This document shows positions 1-8,824 of a stretch of DNA of 25,685 bases, in pieces. This DNA is from CAVDWX01 sp963612735 (GTDB lineage: Bacteria; Bacillota_I; Bacilli_A; RFN20; CAG-826), in contig CAVDWX010000050.1 of NCBI GenBank assembly GCA_963612735.1, positions 1 through 25,685 on the forward strand, written 5' to 3'. Under the pieces are notes generated by a model. That model was not told the origin of the DNA. It saw only the letters and a list, made by a program, of their open reading frames with translations, and did not search any database. How positions within the stretch are numbered: the first letter of the stretch is position 1; the number at the start of each line of letters is the position of its first letter. The position numbers and the translations under genes are program-made.

Positions 1-271
1 ATTGAAATGTAAACACTATATCAGGATTTATGCTTTTTATATATTTAACAAATTTGTGTTTAGTTTTTATAAAATTGAAAGGATTTTTACTTCGATTAGA
101 AAATGGAATTATTTTGTTATTGATGTTCAATTTATTAATATCATTTAAATGTTCATCATCACCAGTTATCAAAAAAATATCAATTTTTTTTAATTTTAGA
201 TATTCAATAAGTTCCTTCCTAAAATTAATAACAGTGTTTGATTGATTAGTTATTAATAAAATCTTTTTCAT
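1..271 (-). CDS. Partial GT4-type glycosyltransferase (N-terminal 90 residues)
   Basis: The gene starts with ATG at 271 and runs out of the window at position 1, so only about 90 residues are visible. The N-terminus reads MKKILLITNQSNTVINFRKE, followed by a NP motif in SKNPFNF and then INPDIVFTF near the edge. This is the usual N-terminal donor-free Rossmann half of GT4 enzymes of the PglA/CapM-like group (hydrophobic strand, NFR helix, PDIV strand). A clear ribosome binding site, AAAGGAG, lies at 283-289, 11 bases upstream of the ATG. It transfers a sugar onto the lipid-linked oligosaccharide at the cytoplasmic membrane face if the family assignment holds. The catalytic C-terminal half is outside the window. 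A plus-strand open frame over the same bases is treated as its shadow. Confidence 0.75.
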   Translation of the reverse strand, partial: MKKILLITNQSNTVINFRKELIEYLKLKKIDIFLITGDDEHLNDINKLNINNKIIPFSNRSKNPFNFIKTKHKFVKYIKSINPDIVFTFQ

Positions 272-467
272 TATCTATGATGCTCCTTTATGATGTTATG
301 TTAATTTAATGAAATTCTATGACTTAAGTACATTGAGCTACCATTCTAATAATTATCGAAGAAACAATAATTATGAATTTTCATCTTGTTTAATACCAAA
401 ATAAAATGAACACATACAAATATAGCAAAAAAATGACATTAAGTCGAATTTAGAATAAGCCTACGAA

Positions 468-1595
468 CTAATGTTGTATTTTAGAACAAACATCATCATC
501 AAATGTAATACCATTATCAAAATCAATAAGTCTATGGGCCGCAATATTAGCGTTCCATCTATTTTTAATAGTTAAATAGGCATTTTGGGCTAATTCGTCT
601 CGAAAGATCTCGTTGTTAATAAGTTCTAAAAGAGAGAGATTGATTTTGTTTTGGTCAGCATAAGAAACTAATAGGCCGTTTTCTCTATCGTTGATTAAAA
701 AATTAGAACTACCGGCTTCAATAGAAGCAAGACAAGCACATTTAGAATCCATAGCTTCGCTTAATACCGCTCCCCAGCCTTCTTGATAATCACTAGTAAA
801 GAAAAATATATCCGATTGGCTCATTTCTTCTCTAACTTGATTATTGTTTAGACTTCCTTTAAAAATAACATTGCTACTTAAATTTAATTTATGAGTTAAA
901 GATTGAAGTGAATCTAACATATCACCATCGCCAACGTATGTAAGAACGATATTACTTTTTAAATTTGACGGGAGAGAAGATAAAGCATATAGAGCTATTT
1001 CGGGATGTTTCCAATCAATAAAACGGCCGACAAACAAAAGTCGAATAACCCCGTCTTTTTTAGAAGGTTTGATAATAGTTTGTTCAATATGGCTCGGAAA
1101 ATAACCCCATCTTAAAATCGTATTCTTGCATTTAAAAAAAGCATTTAAATCATTCTTTAAATAGAAAGAAGCAGCAAGGTAAATAACGTTCTTATGGTTA
1201 TAAGGACTAATATTTTTTAAAGTTGATAAAAAATAATAAAACTTAGAATATTTAAAACCATTATGGGAATGAATTTTAAACAATCGTTCAGTAAACTTAT
1301 AAGCTTTTTTATGGGCTTTCAAACGAATATTTATATATTTATTAGAATCTCCGCAAATAAATATATCAGCGCTTTTAATTATCTCAATACCACGTTTTTG
1401 AGCCTCTGAGGATTCATACATTTTTATGACAAATGGATACTTATCATTCATTTCTTGATACCCGAGTTTTAATCTGAAATCAGGAGTTTCAGAAACTGCC
1501 AAAAAATAATAATCAACACCTTTCATATTATAAAAAGACAAAGCAAGAGGAAGTTGATGATGATTTAAATAATTAGATATAAATGCAATAATCAT
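468..1595 (-). CDS. GT4 family glycosyltransferase
   Basis: A 375-residue retaining glycosyltransferase of the GT4 (Glycos_transf_1) family, expected to add a sugar from a nucleotide donor to the growing lipid-linked repeat unit on the cytoplasmic side. The C-terminal nucleotide-binding half is clear: LLFVGRFIDWKHPE at about 187-199 (R191 and K196 are the usual donor-phosphate contacts), then the EX7E motif at E272-E280 in QEGWGAVLSEAMDS. The start ATG overlaps the stop of the upstream flippase gene (ATGA), and GGAG lies 12 bases upstream inside that gene, so translational coupling is likely. Donor and acceptor cannot be read from sequence. It is the last gene of the unit starting at 3136; no convincing terminator hairpin follows. 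Confidence 0.9.
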   Translation of the reverse strand: MIIAFISNYLNHHQLPLALSFYNMKGVDYYFLAVSETPDFRLKLGYQEMNDKYPFVIKMYESSEAQKRGIEIIKSADIFICGDSNKYINIRLKAHKKAYKFTERLFKIHSHNGFKYSKFYYFLSTLKNISPYNHKNVIYLAASFYLKNDLNAFFKCKNTILRWGYFPSHIEQTIIKPSKKDGVIRLLFVGRFIDWKHPEIALYALSSLPSNLKSNIVLTYVGDGDMLDSLQSLTHKLNLSSNVIFKGSLNNNQVREEMSQSDIFFFTSDYQEGWGAVLSEAMDSKCACLASIEAGSSNFLINDRENGLLVSYADQNKINLSLLELINNEIFRDELAQNAYLTIKNRWNANIAAHRLIDFDNGITFDDDVCSKIQH

Positions 1596-3136
1596 CTTTT
1601 TTTAACTCTCCTTTTTGTACAAAAATTTAACAATTTTCTTTTTTCATCATGCGTTAAACCAAATAAATAAAAAAGAAGAGTAAATATTATAACAACGCCA
1701 ACAAAGCATATTAATAAACGTATTTTCTCGTCAATATCAATAAAAATAGCGATTGGAAGAACAGCGGCAAGACAAACAATAAAAGCAATAGCAGTTCTTA
1801 AATAAACGTTTTTAAAGAAGTAACTTAAATTTACTTTTAAATACCGTTTATATGAAACATTAATATAAAAAAGTTCAAATATACGACTTATTGCAACTGA
1901 GATAGCTCCTCCAAGAGCCCCATAAAAATAGCAAAATAAGAAAGCTAAACCTAGATTAAGAGTAGCTTTAATAAGAGAACCTATCGCTAAAGGCTTTACA
2001 TGATCAGAGATGAACATTTCGTTATAATAAATCACTTCTGGAACATAAACAAGTTGATAGAAAATAATTAAAATAGTTCCGATATAAACGATGCCGGTAG
2101 CGGAATCGTGTTTAAGCCAAATATTAATAAAATCTTTCCCACAGCAAACAAATCCAACAAATATTAAACCAACAAGAAATAATTGAATTTTAGCAACACT
2201 GATAGCGAGAGAATCAATTTTGCTTCGATCTTTTTCTTGTTTATAACGAGCGATTTTAGGTAAGAAAAAGCCTCCCATAACATTGCCGAATAAGTAAACA
2301 TAAGACTCTAATTGAGTAATATAGCCAAAAGTAGCAATATTAGTGGAATCAGATACAATTCCTAAAATTGAAGGCATGATATTAAATACTAAACGAGCTG
2401 CGATTGAGTTAATAGCAGCCCAACCTGAATAAAATAAGACCGATTTAATAAACGCTTTATCAGCTTTAAAATGAAAATTAGCTTTGACCTTCAACTTACC
2501 GCGTATATATAGATACCGAAAGATATAGCATAAAAGAGCCGAACCAAAATTAGCAATAACTAAGCCGATTAAATTCCAGCCGAATAATAACGCTAAGGTG
2601 GAAGTTCCGACATATATTAAACGATGAATAATATCAATTAATTTCAATGCAATAAATTTCTCATAGGCTTGAAGTACTCCAGAAAAAACTGTGCATGGAA
2701 ATGAAACAACGCTAAAACCAGCGGCAATTAAAAAAATAATTTTAAAAGACTCTCTCTCATCAACAGATAACCCAACATAAATATAATCGATGCAAAAATA
2801 AACAATAATAAAGGCGACTGTGATAATAATATCTACGATAATAAAAATACGGTAAATAACCGCTAAAAAGTTAGCCGTTCCTTCTTGATCATTCTTAGCC
2901 TTATATCTTGCTAAAAATGTATTAGCGGTTGATGATAGTCCAAAATCAATTAAGAATAAATTTATAAGGGAAGTTGATAAAGTGTATAAGCCATAATTTG
3001 ATTTTCCAATTGTTTCTTTAATCCATGGTGTATAAATTAATCCTGATAATATTGCAAGAAATAAAGAAACATACCCCAGGAATGTTCCTAAGCTTATATT
3101 TTTTGTTGATTTATTTTCTATTGAATTTGAAGTCAT
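1592..3136 (-). CDS. wzx: Wzx-type polysaccharide flippase (MOP superfamily)
   Basis: A 514-residue polytopic membrane protein with about 12-14 hydrophobic helices across the whole length and the typical start of polysaccharide flippases: a short polar N-terminus, then a helix ending in YTPWI and a GxSNYGLYTLSTS loop. Members move undecaprenyl-diphosphate-linked repeat units to the outer membrane face before polymerisation. Length and hydrophobic pattern match the oligosaccharide flippase branch of the MOP superfamily. No strong ribosome binding site precedes the ATG at 3136, but an extended -10 promoter lies 34 bases upstream. It overlaps the following GT4 gene by four bases. It is the only flippase candidate in the window, so it probably exports the product of the whole locus. 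Confidence 0.9.
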   Translation of the reverse strand: MTSNSIENKSTKNISLGTFLGYVSLFLAILSGLIYTPWIKETIGKSNYGLYTLSTSLINLFLIDFGLSSTANTFLARYKAKNDQEGTANFLAVIYRIFIIVDIIITVAFIIVYFCIDYIYVGLSVDERESFKIIFLIAAGFSVVSFPCTVFSGVLQAYEKFIALKLIDIIHRLIYVGTSTLALLFGWNLIGLVIANFGSALLCYIFRYLYIRGKLKVKANFHFKADKAFIKSVLFYSGWAAINSIAARLVFNIMPSILGIVSDSTNIATFGYITQLESYVYLFGNVMGGFFLPKIARYKQEKDRSKIDSLAISVAKIQLFLVGLIFVGFVCCGKDFINIWLKHDSATGIVYIGTILIIFYQLVYVPEVIYYNEMFISDHVKPLAIGSLIKATLNLGLAFLFCYFYGALGGAISVAISRIFELFYINVSYKRYLKVNLSYFFKNVYLRTAIAFIVCLAAVLPIAIFIDIDEKIRLLICFVGVVIIFTLLFYLFGLTHDEKRKLLNFCTKRRVKKR

Positions 3137-3169
3137 GATTCAGTTTACTAAGACGAGCTGATTGATATT

Positions 3170-3178
3170 ATTATATCA
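3170..3178 (-). promoter_or_regulatory. Extended -10 promoter for the flippase/GT4 unit
   Basis: The minus strand reads TGATATAAT, a perfect TATAAT with an extended-TG element, 34 bases upstream of the flippase ATG. No good -35 hexamer is seen 16-18 bases further upstream, which extended -10 promoters tolerate. The same 13 bases (TGATATAATAATA) recur in front of the gene at 14621. Confidence 0.5.
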
Positions 3179-3306
3179 TGCTTATAAAATCAACATTTAA
3201 GAAATATAAGACAGATATACTAATAGCCTGGCCGTTAATTTGAGCCACTATAGCTATATGTAAAGAGTATATTCCAAAACAAATAGAAATAATTTAAGAT
3301 ATAAAC

Positions 3307-4122
3307 ATGAACGAATTACAAAGCAAATTATTAGAAATACTTATTTGGTTCCATAAATTTTGTGAAAATAATCACCTAACATATTATCTTGCTTTTGGAA
3401 CAATGTTGGGGGCAGTACGACACAAAGGCTTTATTCCGTGGGATGATGATATCGATGTATATATGCCTAGAGATGATTATGAACGTTACTTAGATTTAAC
3501 ATTTAATAAAAAAGGGAAATATGTAACTGAAAGTTATAGAAATGGGAATAAAGATTATGTCTACTCATGGACAAAGGTATATGATAGTGAAACAACGCTA
3601 GAAGAAAAATTACAAAAATATAAATTAGTGCGTGGATTATATATTGATGTCTTTCCATTAGATGGATGTGGCAATTCATTTAAAAAGGCGGAAAAGATAA
3701 TTAAAAAGTGTGATTTTATAAAAAGATATAAAATTGTCAAATTTTTTACTTACAAAAAAGAAAGAAAATTTTATAAAAACTGTGGCGTTTTTTTAATTAA
3801 TATTCTTCCACCATATAAGGGTAACTTTTTAAAAATAAACAAAAGAATTAATGAAAAATATTCAAGAATAAAATACAACGAATCAATTTATGTTTTTGAT
3901 TCAGCAGAACCAAAAAAGACACGAAAGATTATAAACAAAGAAGTATTTGGAACTCCTAAACTTTATGAATTTGAAGGTCATTTATTTTTTGGTCCAGAAA
4001 AAAGCGAAGAATATTTAACCATAACTTTTGGCGATTATAGAAAGCTGCCGCCTATCGAAGAGCAAGTATCTCATCATACTTTCTCTTATTATGACTTAAA
4101 CAAATCCTACTTAAAAAAATAA
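3307..4122 (+). CDS. LicD family phosphotransferase
   Basis: A 271-residue LicD-family protein. LicD enzymes transfer a phospho-substituent (phosphocholine in the founding members, ribitol phosphate in the fukutin relatives) from a CDP-activated donor to a glycan. The nucleotidyltransferase-like core is unmistakable: LAFGTMLGAVRHKGFIPWDD at about 28-47 followed by the metal-binding DDDID at 46-50. A GLYIDVFPLDG motif near residue 115 is also typical. It opens a two-gene plus-strand unit lying between opposing minus-strand genes, 7 bases ahead of a GT2 gene. The upstream ribosome binding site is weak. A TagD-like cytidylyltransferase at 5152-5550 could supply a CDP-alditol donor; that link is inference. 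Confidence 0.88.
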   Translation: MNELQSKLLEILIWFHKFCENNHLTYYLAFGTMLGAVRHKGFIPWDDDIDVYMPRDDYERYLDLTFNKKGKYVTESYRNGNKDYVYSWTKVYDSETTLEEKLQKYKLVRGLYIDVFPLDGCGNSFKKAEKIIKKCDFIKRYKIVKFFTYKKERKFYKNCGVFLINILPPYKGNFLKINKRINEKYSRIKYNESIYVFDSAEPKKTRKIINKEVFGTPKLYEFEGHLFFGPEKSEEYLTITFGDYRKLPPIEEQVSHHTFSYYDLNKSYLKK

Positions 4123-4129
4123 TACTAAT

Positions 4130-5092
4130 ATGAAAAATACGGTATCTAACATAATTGTTAGCGTAATTATACCTGTTTATAATGTTGAAAAATTTATTGA
4201 TAAGTGCATCAATAGTGTCATCAATCAAACTTACACTCAACTTGATATTTTAATTATTGATGATGGTTCAACTGACAATAGTTCAAATATAGTTGATAAC
4301 TACGCTAGTAAGGATAAAAGAATTCGTGTTTTTCATAAAGCCAATGGTGGGATTTCATCCGCTAGAAATTATGGATTAGATAAAGCAATTGGCGATTATA
4401 TTCTTTTCGTAGATAGCGATGATTATATCGAAGAAAATATGATTGAATCAATGCTAAAAGCAATCACTAACGCTGATGCCGACGATGCGATATGTCTTGA
4501 AGAAAAAGATGATATGCAAATGTTTAAAAACGACATATATATTGAAATTTTGCGAGATAAAATAGGTTCACAATTATGGAGACATCTATTTAAGGCTAGT
4601 TTATTCAATGAAGCACGTTATCCATTAAATAGATATGCTGAAGATATGATGGTTATTTGTAAAATTTTATATCATAAGAAAATAGTATTTGTGCCTAAAA
4701 AACTTTACCACTACTACCAAGCCAATGTAACGAGCGTATCAAATAATAAGAAATACAAATTTAAAAATTGTATAGATAGAGCAGTAGCGTTTTCAGATCG
4801 ATATATTTTTATAAAAAACAAAGATGATATTGATAATGAGACAAAAGATATCGTTTTATCTCGTGCCGCTGATTTCTGTTTATCAACATTTTTAAGTTAT
4901 AAAAAAGGTACAAACGATAATGATGATAAAGATGTCTCAGATTCATTTTTGTTTTTGAAACATAACAAAAAAGAAATACGAAAGAACAATAAAATTTCCT
5001 TCATAAGAAAAAAAGCTATATTCTTCTTACTGCATTGCCCTTTCTTATTTAATAAAATAGGAAGAACAATTAATAAAATTAGGAGTAAATAG
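4130..5092 (+). CDS. GT2 family glycosyltransferase
   Basis: A 320-residue inverting GT2 enzyme with a GT-A fold. The first strand and loop read VSVIIPVYNVEKFIDKCI (from about residue 10), then ILIIDDGSTDNSS (D44-D45), ANGGISSARNYGLDKA and the metal-binding DSDD at 95-98. A RYAEDMM segment supplies the likely catalytic ED. The C-terminal ~120 residues are basic and hydrophobic, which may anchor it to the membrane. It follows the LicD gene by 7 bases and faces the cytidylyltransferase gene tail-to-tail. Its specificity is unknown. A shorter opposite-strand frame at its 5' end is a shadow. Confidence 0.9.
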   Translation: MKNTVSNIIVSVIIPVYNVEKFIDKCINSVINQTYTQLDILIIDDGSTDNSSNIVDNYASKDKRIRVFHKANGGISSARNYGLDKAIGDYILFVDSDDYIEENMIESMLKAITNADADDAICLEEKDDMQMFKNDIYIEILRDKIGSQLWRHLFKASLFNEARYPLNRYAEDMMVICKILYHKKIVFVPKKLYHYYQANVTSVSNNKKYKFKNCIDRAVAFSDRYIFIKNKDDIDNETKDIVLSRAADFCLSTFLSYKKGTNDNDDKDVSDSFLFLKHNKKEIRKNNKISFIRKKAIFFLLHCPFLFNKIGRTINKIRSK

Positions 5093-5151
5093 TAAACTTC
5101 AAAAATAAATTCTTCACTAACTATTGTTTAACAGCTCTTCCGATTTAACTT

Positions 5152-5550
5152 TTATGATAATTCATTTTTAATATCAGTCGATGAAATATTAGGCGTTCTT
5201 TTAAGATGAACTATTTTTTTACCATTTTCTTCGCACCATTTTATCGCTTTTTGAAAACCATCATGACTTTGGTCTTCACCTATTGCAAGCACATCGAAAT
5301 CAATATGAGATATATCATCTTCGATATTTGAATAAGGAACAACTTCATCAACAATTCGTAAATTAGAAATCAATTCTTTACGAATAGGATAAAAATACCT
5401 TAAAACGTGGGTGGGTTTTCTTTTCTTTATCGCCTCATCTATTTGAACCGCTACAATTAAATAATTACCATATCGCTTAGCTTGTTTGAATAAATTTAAA
5501 TGTCCATAATGGAAATAATCAAAAACGCCAAATGTTATTACCTTAATCAT
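5152..5550 (-). CDS. TagD-like cytidylyltransferase (glycerol-3-phosphate type)
   Basis: A small nucleotidyltransferase that would join CTP and an alditol phosphate, most often sn-glycerol 3-phosphate, to give a CDP-alditol. From the ATG at 5550 it has 132 residues, the usual size for TagD. Visible motifs are GVFDYFHYGHLNLF (HxGH nucleotide-binding signature) and the C-terminal RTPNISST matching the RTxGISTT signature. An in-frame ATG at 5571 would add seven residues, but the 5550 start aligns with the family start (MIKVITFGVFD) and has GAAAGAG just upstream. It ends the long minus-strand unit that begins at 14621. Partner candidate is the LicD protein; no TagF-type glycerophosphotransferase is seen. 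Other cytidylyltransferases of this fold use ethanolamine or ribitol phosphate. Confidence 0.82.
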   Translation of the reverse strand: MIKVITFGVFDYFHYGHLNLFKQAKRYGNYLIVAVQIDEAIKKRKPTHVLRYFYPIRKELISNLRIVDEVVPYSNIEDDISHIDFDVLAIGEDQSHDGFQKAIKWCEENGKKIVHLKRTPNISSTDIKNELS

Positions 5551-5622
5551 CTTTTCTCTTTCATAAATCATATCTATCTTATTCTTTTTAATATTTTACC
5601 ATGATCCCGTTTTCCGTTGCTG

Positions 5623-6849
5623 TTAATTTTTAGTTAGCAAGAAGCAAATATTTTTATAGTAGGTTGCTGAATTATATTTGTCTCTATTTAAAAGTGCGTT
5701 TTTGCCTAAATTGGTAGCAGCCTGTGGATTAGATTTTAAATAAACAATTGCTTCCATAATTTTTTGAATTAAAAGTTTTTGATCATTTTTATCAATTAGA
5801 ATCGCACATTTTTCATCTACATATTCTGGAATGCCTCCAGAAATTGTTGTAATTAAAGGCCGACCGCACATAGTTGCTTCAATAATGGTATTGCCGGCAG
5901 GCTCTTCCCACACAGAAGGAAGGCAAATAATATTACAGCCAGAATAGAACAAAGGGGTTTTGCTATTATTCATATATCCAGTAAAAATAACATTTTCTTT
6001 GATTGGCTCAGCAATAGCTTTTAATTTATCAATAAATCCATCATTAATATTTGATTGGTAAAACGTTGTTCCTGCAATAACTAATTTTATATTTTTGTCG
6101 TTAATTAACTTAACCGCTTCTAGCAATTCCATTATTCCTTTGTCTTTGGTCATCCTTGCAATAAAGCCAATTGCAAAGTCATTTTCTTGTAAACCTATAG
6201 ACTTGCGCCATTTATTTGTTTCAACGGCGTTTATTGGTTTAAAAATACTTGTATCAATGCAATTTTTGATAACGACAGAAATAATTTTATATCCTTTAAA
6301 AACGTTATCAATTTCATTTTTAATGTAATTGGAAACGCAAATAACGGCTTTTGCTTGTTCTAATAAATATCCTGAATTAAACATTGAACGTGGAACAGCG
6401 TGAGCATGATAATAATATTTGCCTTTATATTTGGCAAGTAGTTTTTTATTTTTAAGACATAAAAGTATAGGTATTGAATTTTCAAATATTACTTCATCAA
6501 AATCATTTTTCATTAATATTTTCTTAACCGTTCTTTTAAGGTAAAGAATTCTAAATAAAAATCCAAATGAATTAATGCGATTTCTTTTTTTGATAATTTT
6601 TAATAAGAAGACAACAAGGGCATCAAGAAACCCATAAAATTTAGGTATCTTTATATACTCAAAACTGGTCTTCTTGTAACTATTTGATTTATTGAAAGCT
6701 TCTTTTTCAAAAATTGAAATGCAATGAAGGTTTATTTTTCCTTCAATTTCATTTTGGTCTATCCATTCCTGAATCAATATTGGCACTGCTCCACCACATG
6801 TCGGTGGTTGAGGCAATTTAGAAGAACATATTATGCAAACATTTTTCAT
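5623..6849 (-). CDS. GT4 family glycosyltransferase
   Basis: A 408-residue GT4 enzyme. The N-terminus has the glycine-rich acceptor loop (PTCGGAVPILIQEW, about 16-30). The C-terminal donor domain shows AIGFIARMTKDKGIMELLEA (R232, K237) and the EX7E motif E316-E324 in SVWEEPAGNTIIEATMCGRP, followed by TISGGIPEYV. The WEEPAGN variant is common in capsule-locus GT4 enzymes. The ATG at 6849 lies 9 bases after the dehydratase stop, with no strong ribosome binding site, suggesting coupling to the upstream gene. It should act on the cytoplasmic membrane face in repeat-unit assembly; the sugar is unknown. Confidence 0.9.
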   Translation of the reverse strand: MKNVCIICSSKLPQPPTCGGAVPILIQEWIDQNEIEGKINLHCISIFEKEAFNKSNSYKKTSFEYIKIPKFYGFLDALVVFLLKIIKKRNRINSFGFLFRILYLKRTVKKILMKNDFDEVIFENSIPILLCLKNKKLLAKYKGKYYYHAHAVPRSMFNSGYLLEQAKAVICVSNYIKNEIDNVFKGYKIISVVIKNCIDTSIFKPINAVETNKWRKSIGLQENDFAIGFIARMTKDKGIMELLEAVKLINDKNIKLVIAGTTFYQSNINDGFIDKLKAIAEPIKENVIFTGYMNNSKTPLFYSGCNIICLPSVWEEPAGNTIIEATMCGRPLITTISGGIPEYVDEKCAILIDKNDQKLLIQKIMEAIVYLKSNPQAATNLGKNALLNRDKYNSATYYKNICFLLTKN

Positions 6850-6858
6850 ATTTAATTT

Positions 6859-8739
6859 TTATAATGTTTTCTTAGCGTAAGTAGTTATGATGCAGGCTAA
6901 ACAATTATCTATTTCCTTAACATCATTCATTTCAAAAACTTTTGATATCTCAATAATTTCTTTTTCGATATCATCAACTGGTTCGGGAGTTTCAATAAAA
7001 ATTCTATTATTCACGGTCTTTTGATGAATGGTTTTATCAACAAGAAGTTCTTCATATAGCTTTTCTCCTGGTCTTAAACCTATTTCAACAATATCAATAT
7101 CTTTATATGGTTTTAAACCAGCTTGACGAATCAACATTTCCGCTAAAGAGAGGATTTTAACTGGTTCGCCCATATCTAATATAAATATCTCTCCATCATT
7201 AGCAAATAATCCGCATTGCAATATAAGCGATACTGCTTCAGGAATAGTCATAAAGAATCGAGTAATGCGTTTATCGGTGATAGTTAACGGTCCACCTTGT
7301 TCTATTTGTTTTTTAAATAGCGGAACGACACTACCATTACTTCCTAAAACATTACCAAATCTAACAGCCGCATAACTTGTTTCTTTTGAAATACTATCAA
7401 AATATTGAATTATCTTTTCCGCAAATCTTTTAGTGGCTCCCATTACATTCGTAGGCCTAACTGCTTTATCGGTGCTCACTAATATCATTTTTTTCACTTT
7501 ATAAATATTCGCTAGTTTAGCAACATTATATGTGCCAATAACATTAGTTCTAATTGCTTCTTGAGGGCTATCTTCCATTAAAGGAACATGTTTATATGCT
7601 GCAGCGTGATAAATGTAAGTTGGTCGATATTTAGATATAATTTGCTCCATTCGTTCATAATTATATGTAGAACCAATAAGAGTAATTAATTCGATATCAG
7701 TTAGATGTTCATTTCTCATATGTGACATTAATTCCATTTGAATGTCGTATGTAGAATTCTCATATATATCAAATAGAATTAATTTGATTGGATGGGTAGC
7801 AAATATTTGTCTTACTAATTCAGAGCCAATAGAACCACCTGCACCCGTTACCATCACCACTTGATGAGAAAGCATGCTAGTCACCTCAACATTGTCTAAT
7901 GCGATAGTGTCTCGACATAATAATTCATCTAAATCAACGTTTAATATACGTTTATCATGAGGTCCAAACATTTTAGAAAGTAAAGGCGCACGTTGCACTC
8001 GAACATTGCAATTAGCTAGTAATGATAATATGTAATCTAGCCTATCTTTAGAAAGATTACTAATAGCAATAACAACTGTTTCGATACGATATTTTGCAAT
8101 TATCGTTTTTATATTCTCGATCGGTCCTTCCACAGGACGTTGATATAATTTGCCACCAATCTTACTTATATTATCATCCACTAGCACAACGATATTATAT
8201 TCGCTGTCTTTATTACTTAATGATTCTCCACATAATGTTTTAGCGATAGATCCAGCACCAATTAAGGCGGTGCGTTCTAAATAAGTGTTATGTTTATCAA
8301 AAGTAAAATAATAAAAAAACCTGACCATTACTCTAGTGCACGCTAAAAGCAAAGAAACTGCAATAATAGAGCATAGATACGTAACTATAGATATATTAGC
8401 AAATGCATAAGGTGCAAATTTATGACCGATTAATTCAATAAGGAAAATGACAATATGAGTTAAAAAAGAAATTAAGACAATTTCAATAGCATCCATCATT
8501 GTCGTTTGCGTCGTCAATATTAAATATATTTTAAAAACTAAAAATAAGCCTATTGTTAAAACAATATTTAAGGCAATCGCTAAAATAGCTATCAGTAGCT
8601 GAGTATTAGAAGCTGTACTGCCAAACAAAACATCGAAATGTGCTAAAATGGAAAAGATTAATATTAAGAAAATGTCACAAAATAGCAATGCAATTCTCGC
8701 TAATATAAATTTATTTGAATAACGTTTTTTAAATTTCAT
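6859..8739 (-). CDS. Membrane-bound UDP-GlcNAc 4,6-dehydratase (WbpM/PglF/CapD-like)
   Basis: A 626-residue membrane-anchored nucleotide-sugar dehydratase. Four helices at about 10-34, 47-77, 84-103 and 117-136 are followed by a first Rossmann-like domain (ALIGAGSIAKTL, ~159) and then the catalytic extended SDR domain with MVTGAGGSIGSE (G299-G305). The catalytic set reads S422...M433xxxK437 in VSTDKAVRPTNVMGATKR, so methionine replaces the usual tyrosine; this SMK variant is known for WbpM and PglF. The family removes water from UDP-GlcNAc to give a 4-keto-6-deoxy sugar, the substrate for the DegT-type aminotransferase encoded upstream at 10317-11519. A good ribosome binding site (AGAAGG) precedes the ATG. 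Length matches full-size WbpM/PglF proteins. Confidence 0.92.
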   Translation of the reverse strand: MKFKKRYSNKFILARIALLFCDIFLILIFSILAHFDVLFGSTASNTQLLIAILAIALNIVLTIGLFLVFKIYLILTTQTTMMDAIEIVLISFLTHIVIFLIELIGHKFAPYAFANISIVTYLCSIIAVSLLLACTRVMVRFFYYFTFDKHNTYLERTALIGAGSIAKTLCGESLSNKDSEYNIVVLVDDNISKIGGKLYQRPVEGPIENIKTIIAKYRIETVVIAISNLSKDRLDYILSLLANCNVRVQRAPLLSKMFGPHDKRILNVDLDELLCRDTIALDNVEVTSMLSHQVVMVTGAGGSIGSELVRQIFATHPIKLILFDIYENSTYDIQMELMSHMRNEHLTDIELITLIGSTYNYERMEQIISKYRPTYIYHAAAYKHVPLMEDSPQEAIRTNVIGTYNVAKLANIYKVKKMILVSTDKAVRPTNVMGATKRFAEKIIQYFDSISKETSYAAVRFGNVLGSNGSVVPLFKKQIEQGGPLTITDKRITRFFMTIPEAVSLILQCGLFANDGEIFILDMGEPVKILSLAEMLIRQAGLKPYKDIDIVEIGLRPGEKLYEELLVDKTIHQKTVNNRIFIETPEPVDDIEKEIIEISKVFEMNDVKEIDNCLACIITTYAKKTL

Positions 8740-8824
8740 GAATTTAACCTTCTTAATTTAATATTCAAAATGTTGAGCAATAAATGAATTTAAGAATATG
8801 TTCCTAAAAAATAAATATATCATT

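Noticed and set aside
30..245. Plus-strand 71-residue open frame, hydrophobic
   Set aside because: It lies opposite the N-terminal coding part of the partial GT4 gene (1-271, minus), which has a good ribosome binding site and recognisable GT4 sequence.
425..470. Possible terminator after the GT4 gene (T7 run on the minus strand)
   Set aside because: The only pairing upstream of the T run is about five base pairs with a bulge and a 17-base loop; too weak to call.
468..3136. Possible use of TGA as tryptophan (Mollicutes code 4)
   Set aside because: Tryptophan is written TGG here and TGA serves as a stop, for example in the ATGA overlap at 1592-1595 and at 21578-21580, with normal-length proteins.
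3408..3412. Run of five G in the LicD gene, and a five-C run at 17790-17794 in the epimerase gene
   Set aside because: Both are short and encode glycines conserved in their families (GTMLGAV, AQAGVRY), so they are not credible slippage sites.
4052..4240. Minus-strand 62-residue open frame across the LicD/GT2 junction
   Set aside because: It overlaps two well-supported plus-strand genes and has no recognisable motif or ribosome binding site.
5093..5151. Possible bidirectional terminator between convergent genes
   Set aside because: No stem of useful length was found in the 59-base spacer.
3137..5151. Invertible segment carrying LicD and GT2 on the opposite strand
   Set aside because: No matching inverted repeats at the two ends and no recombinase gene were seen.
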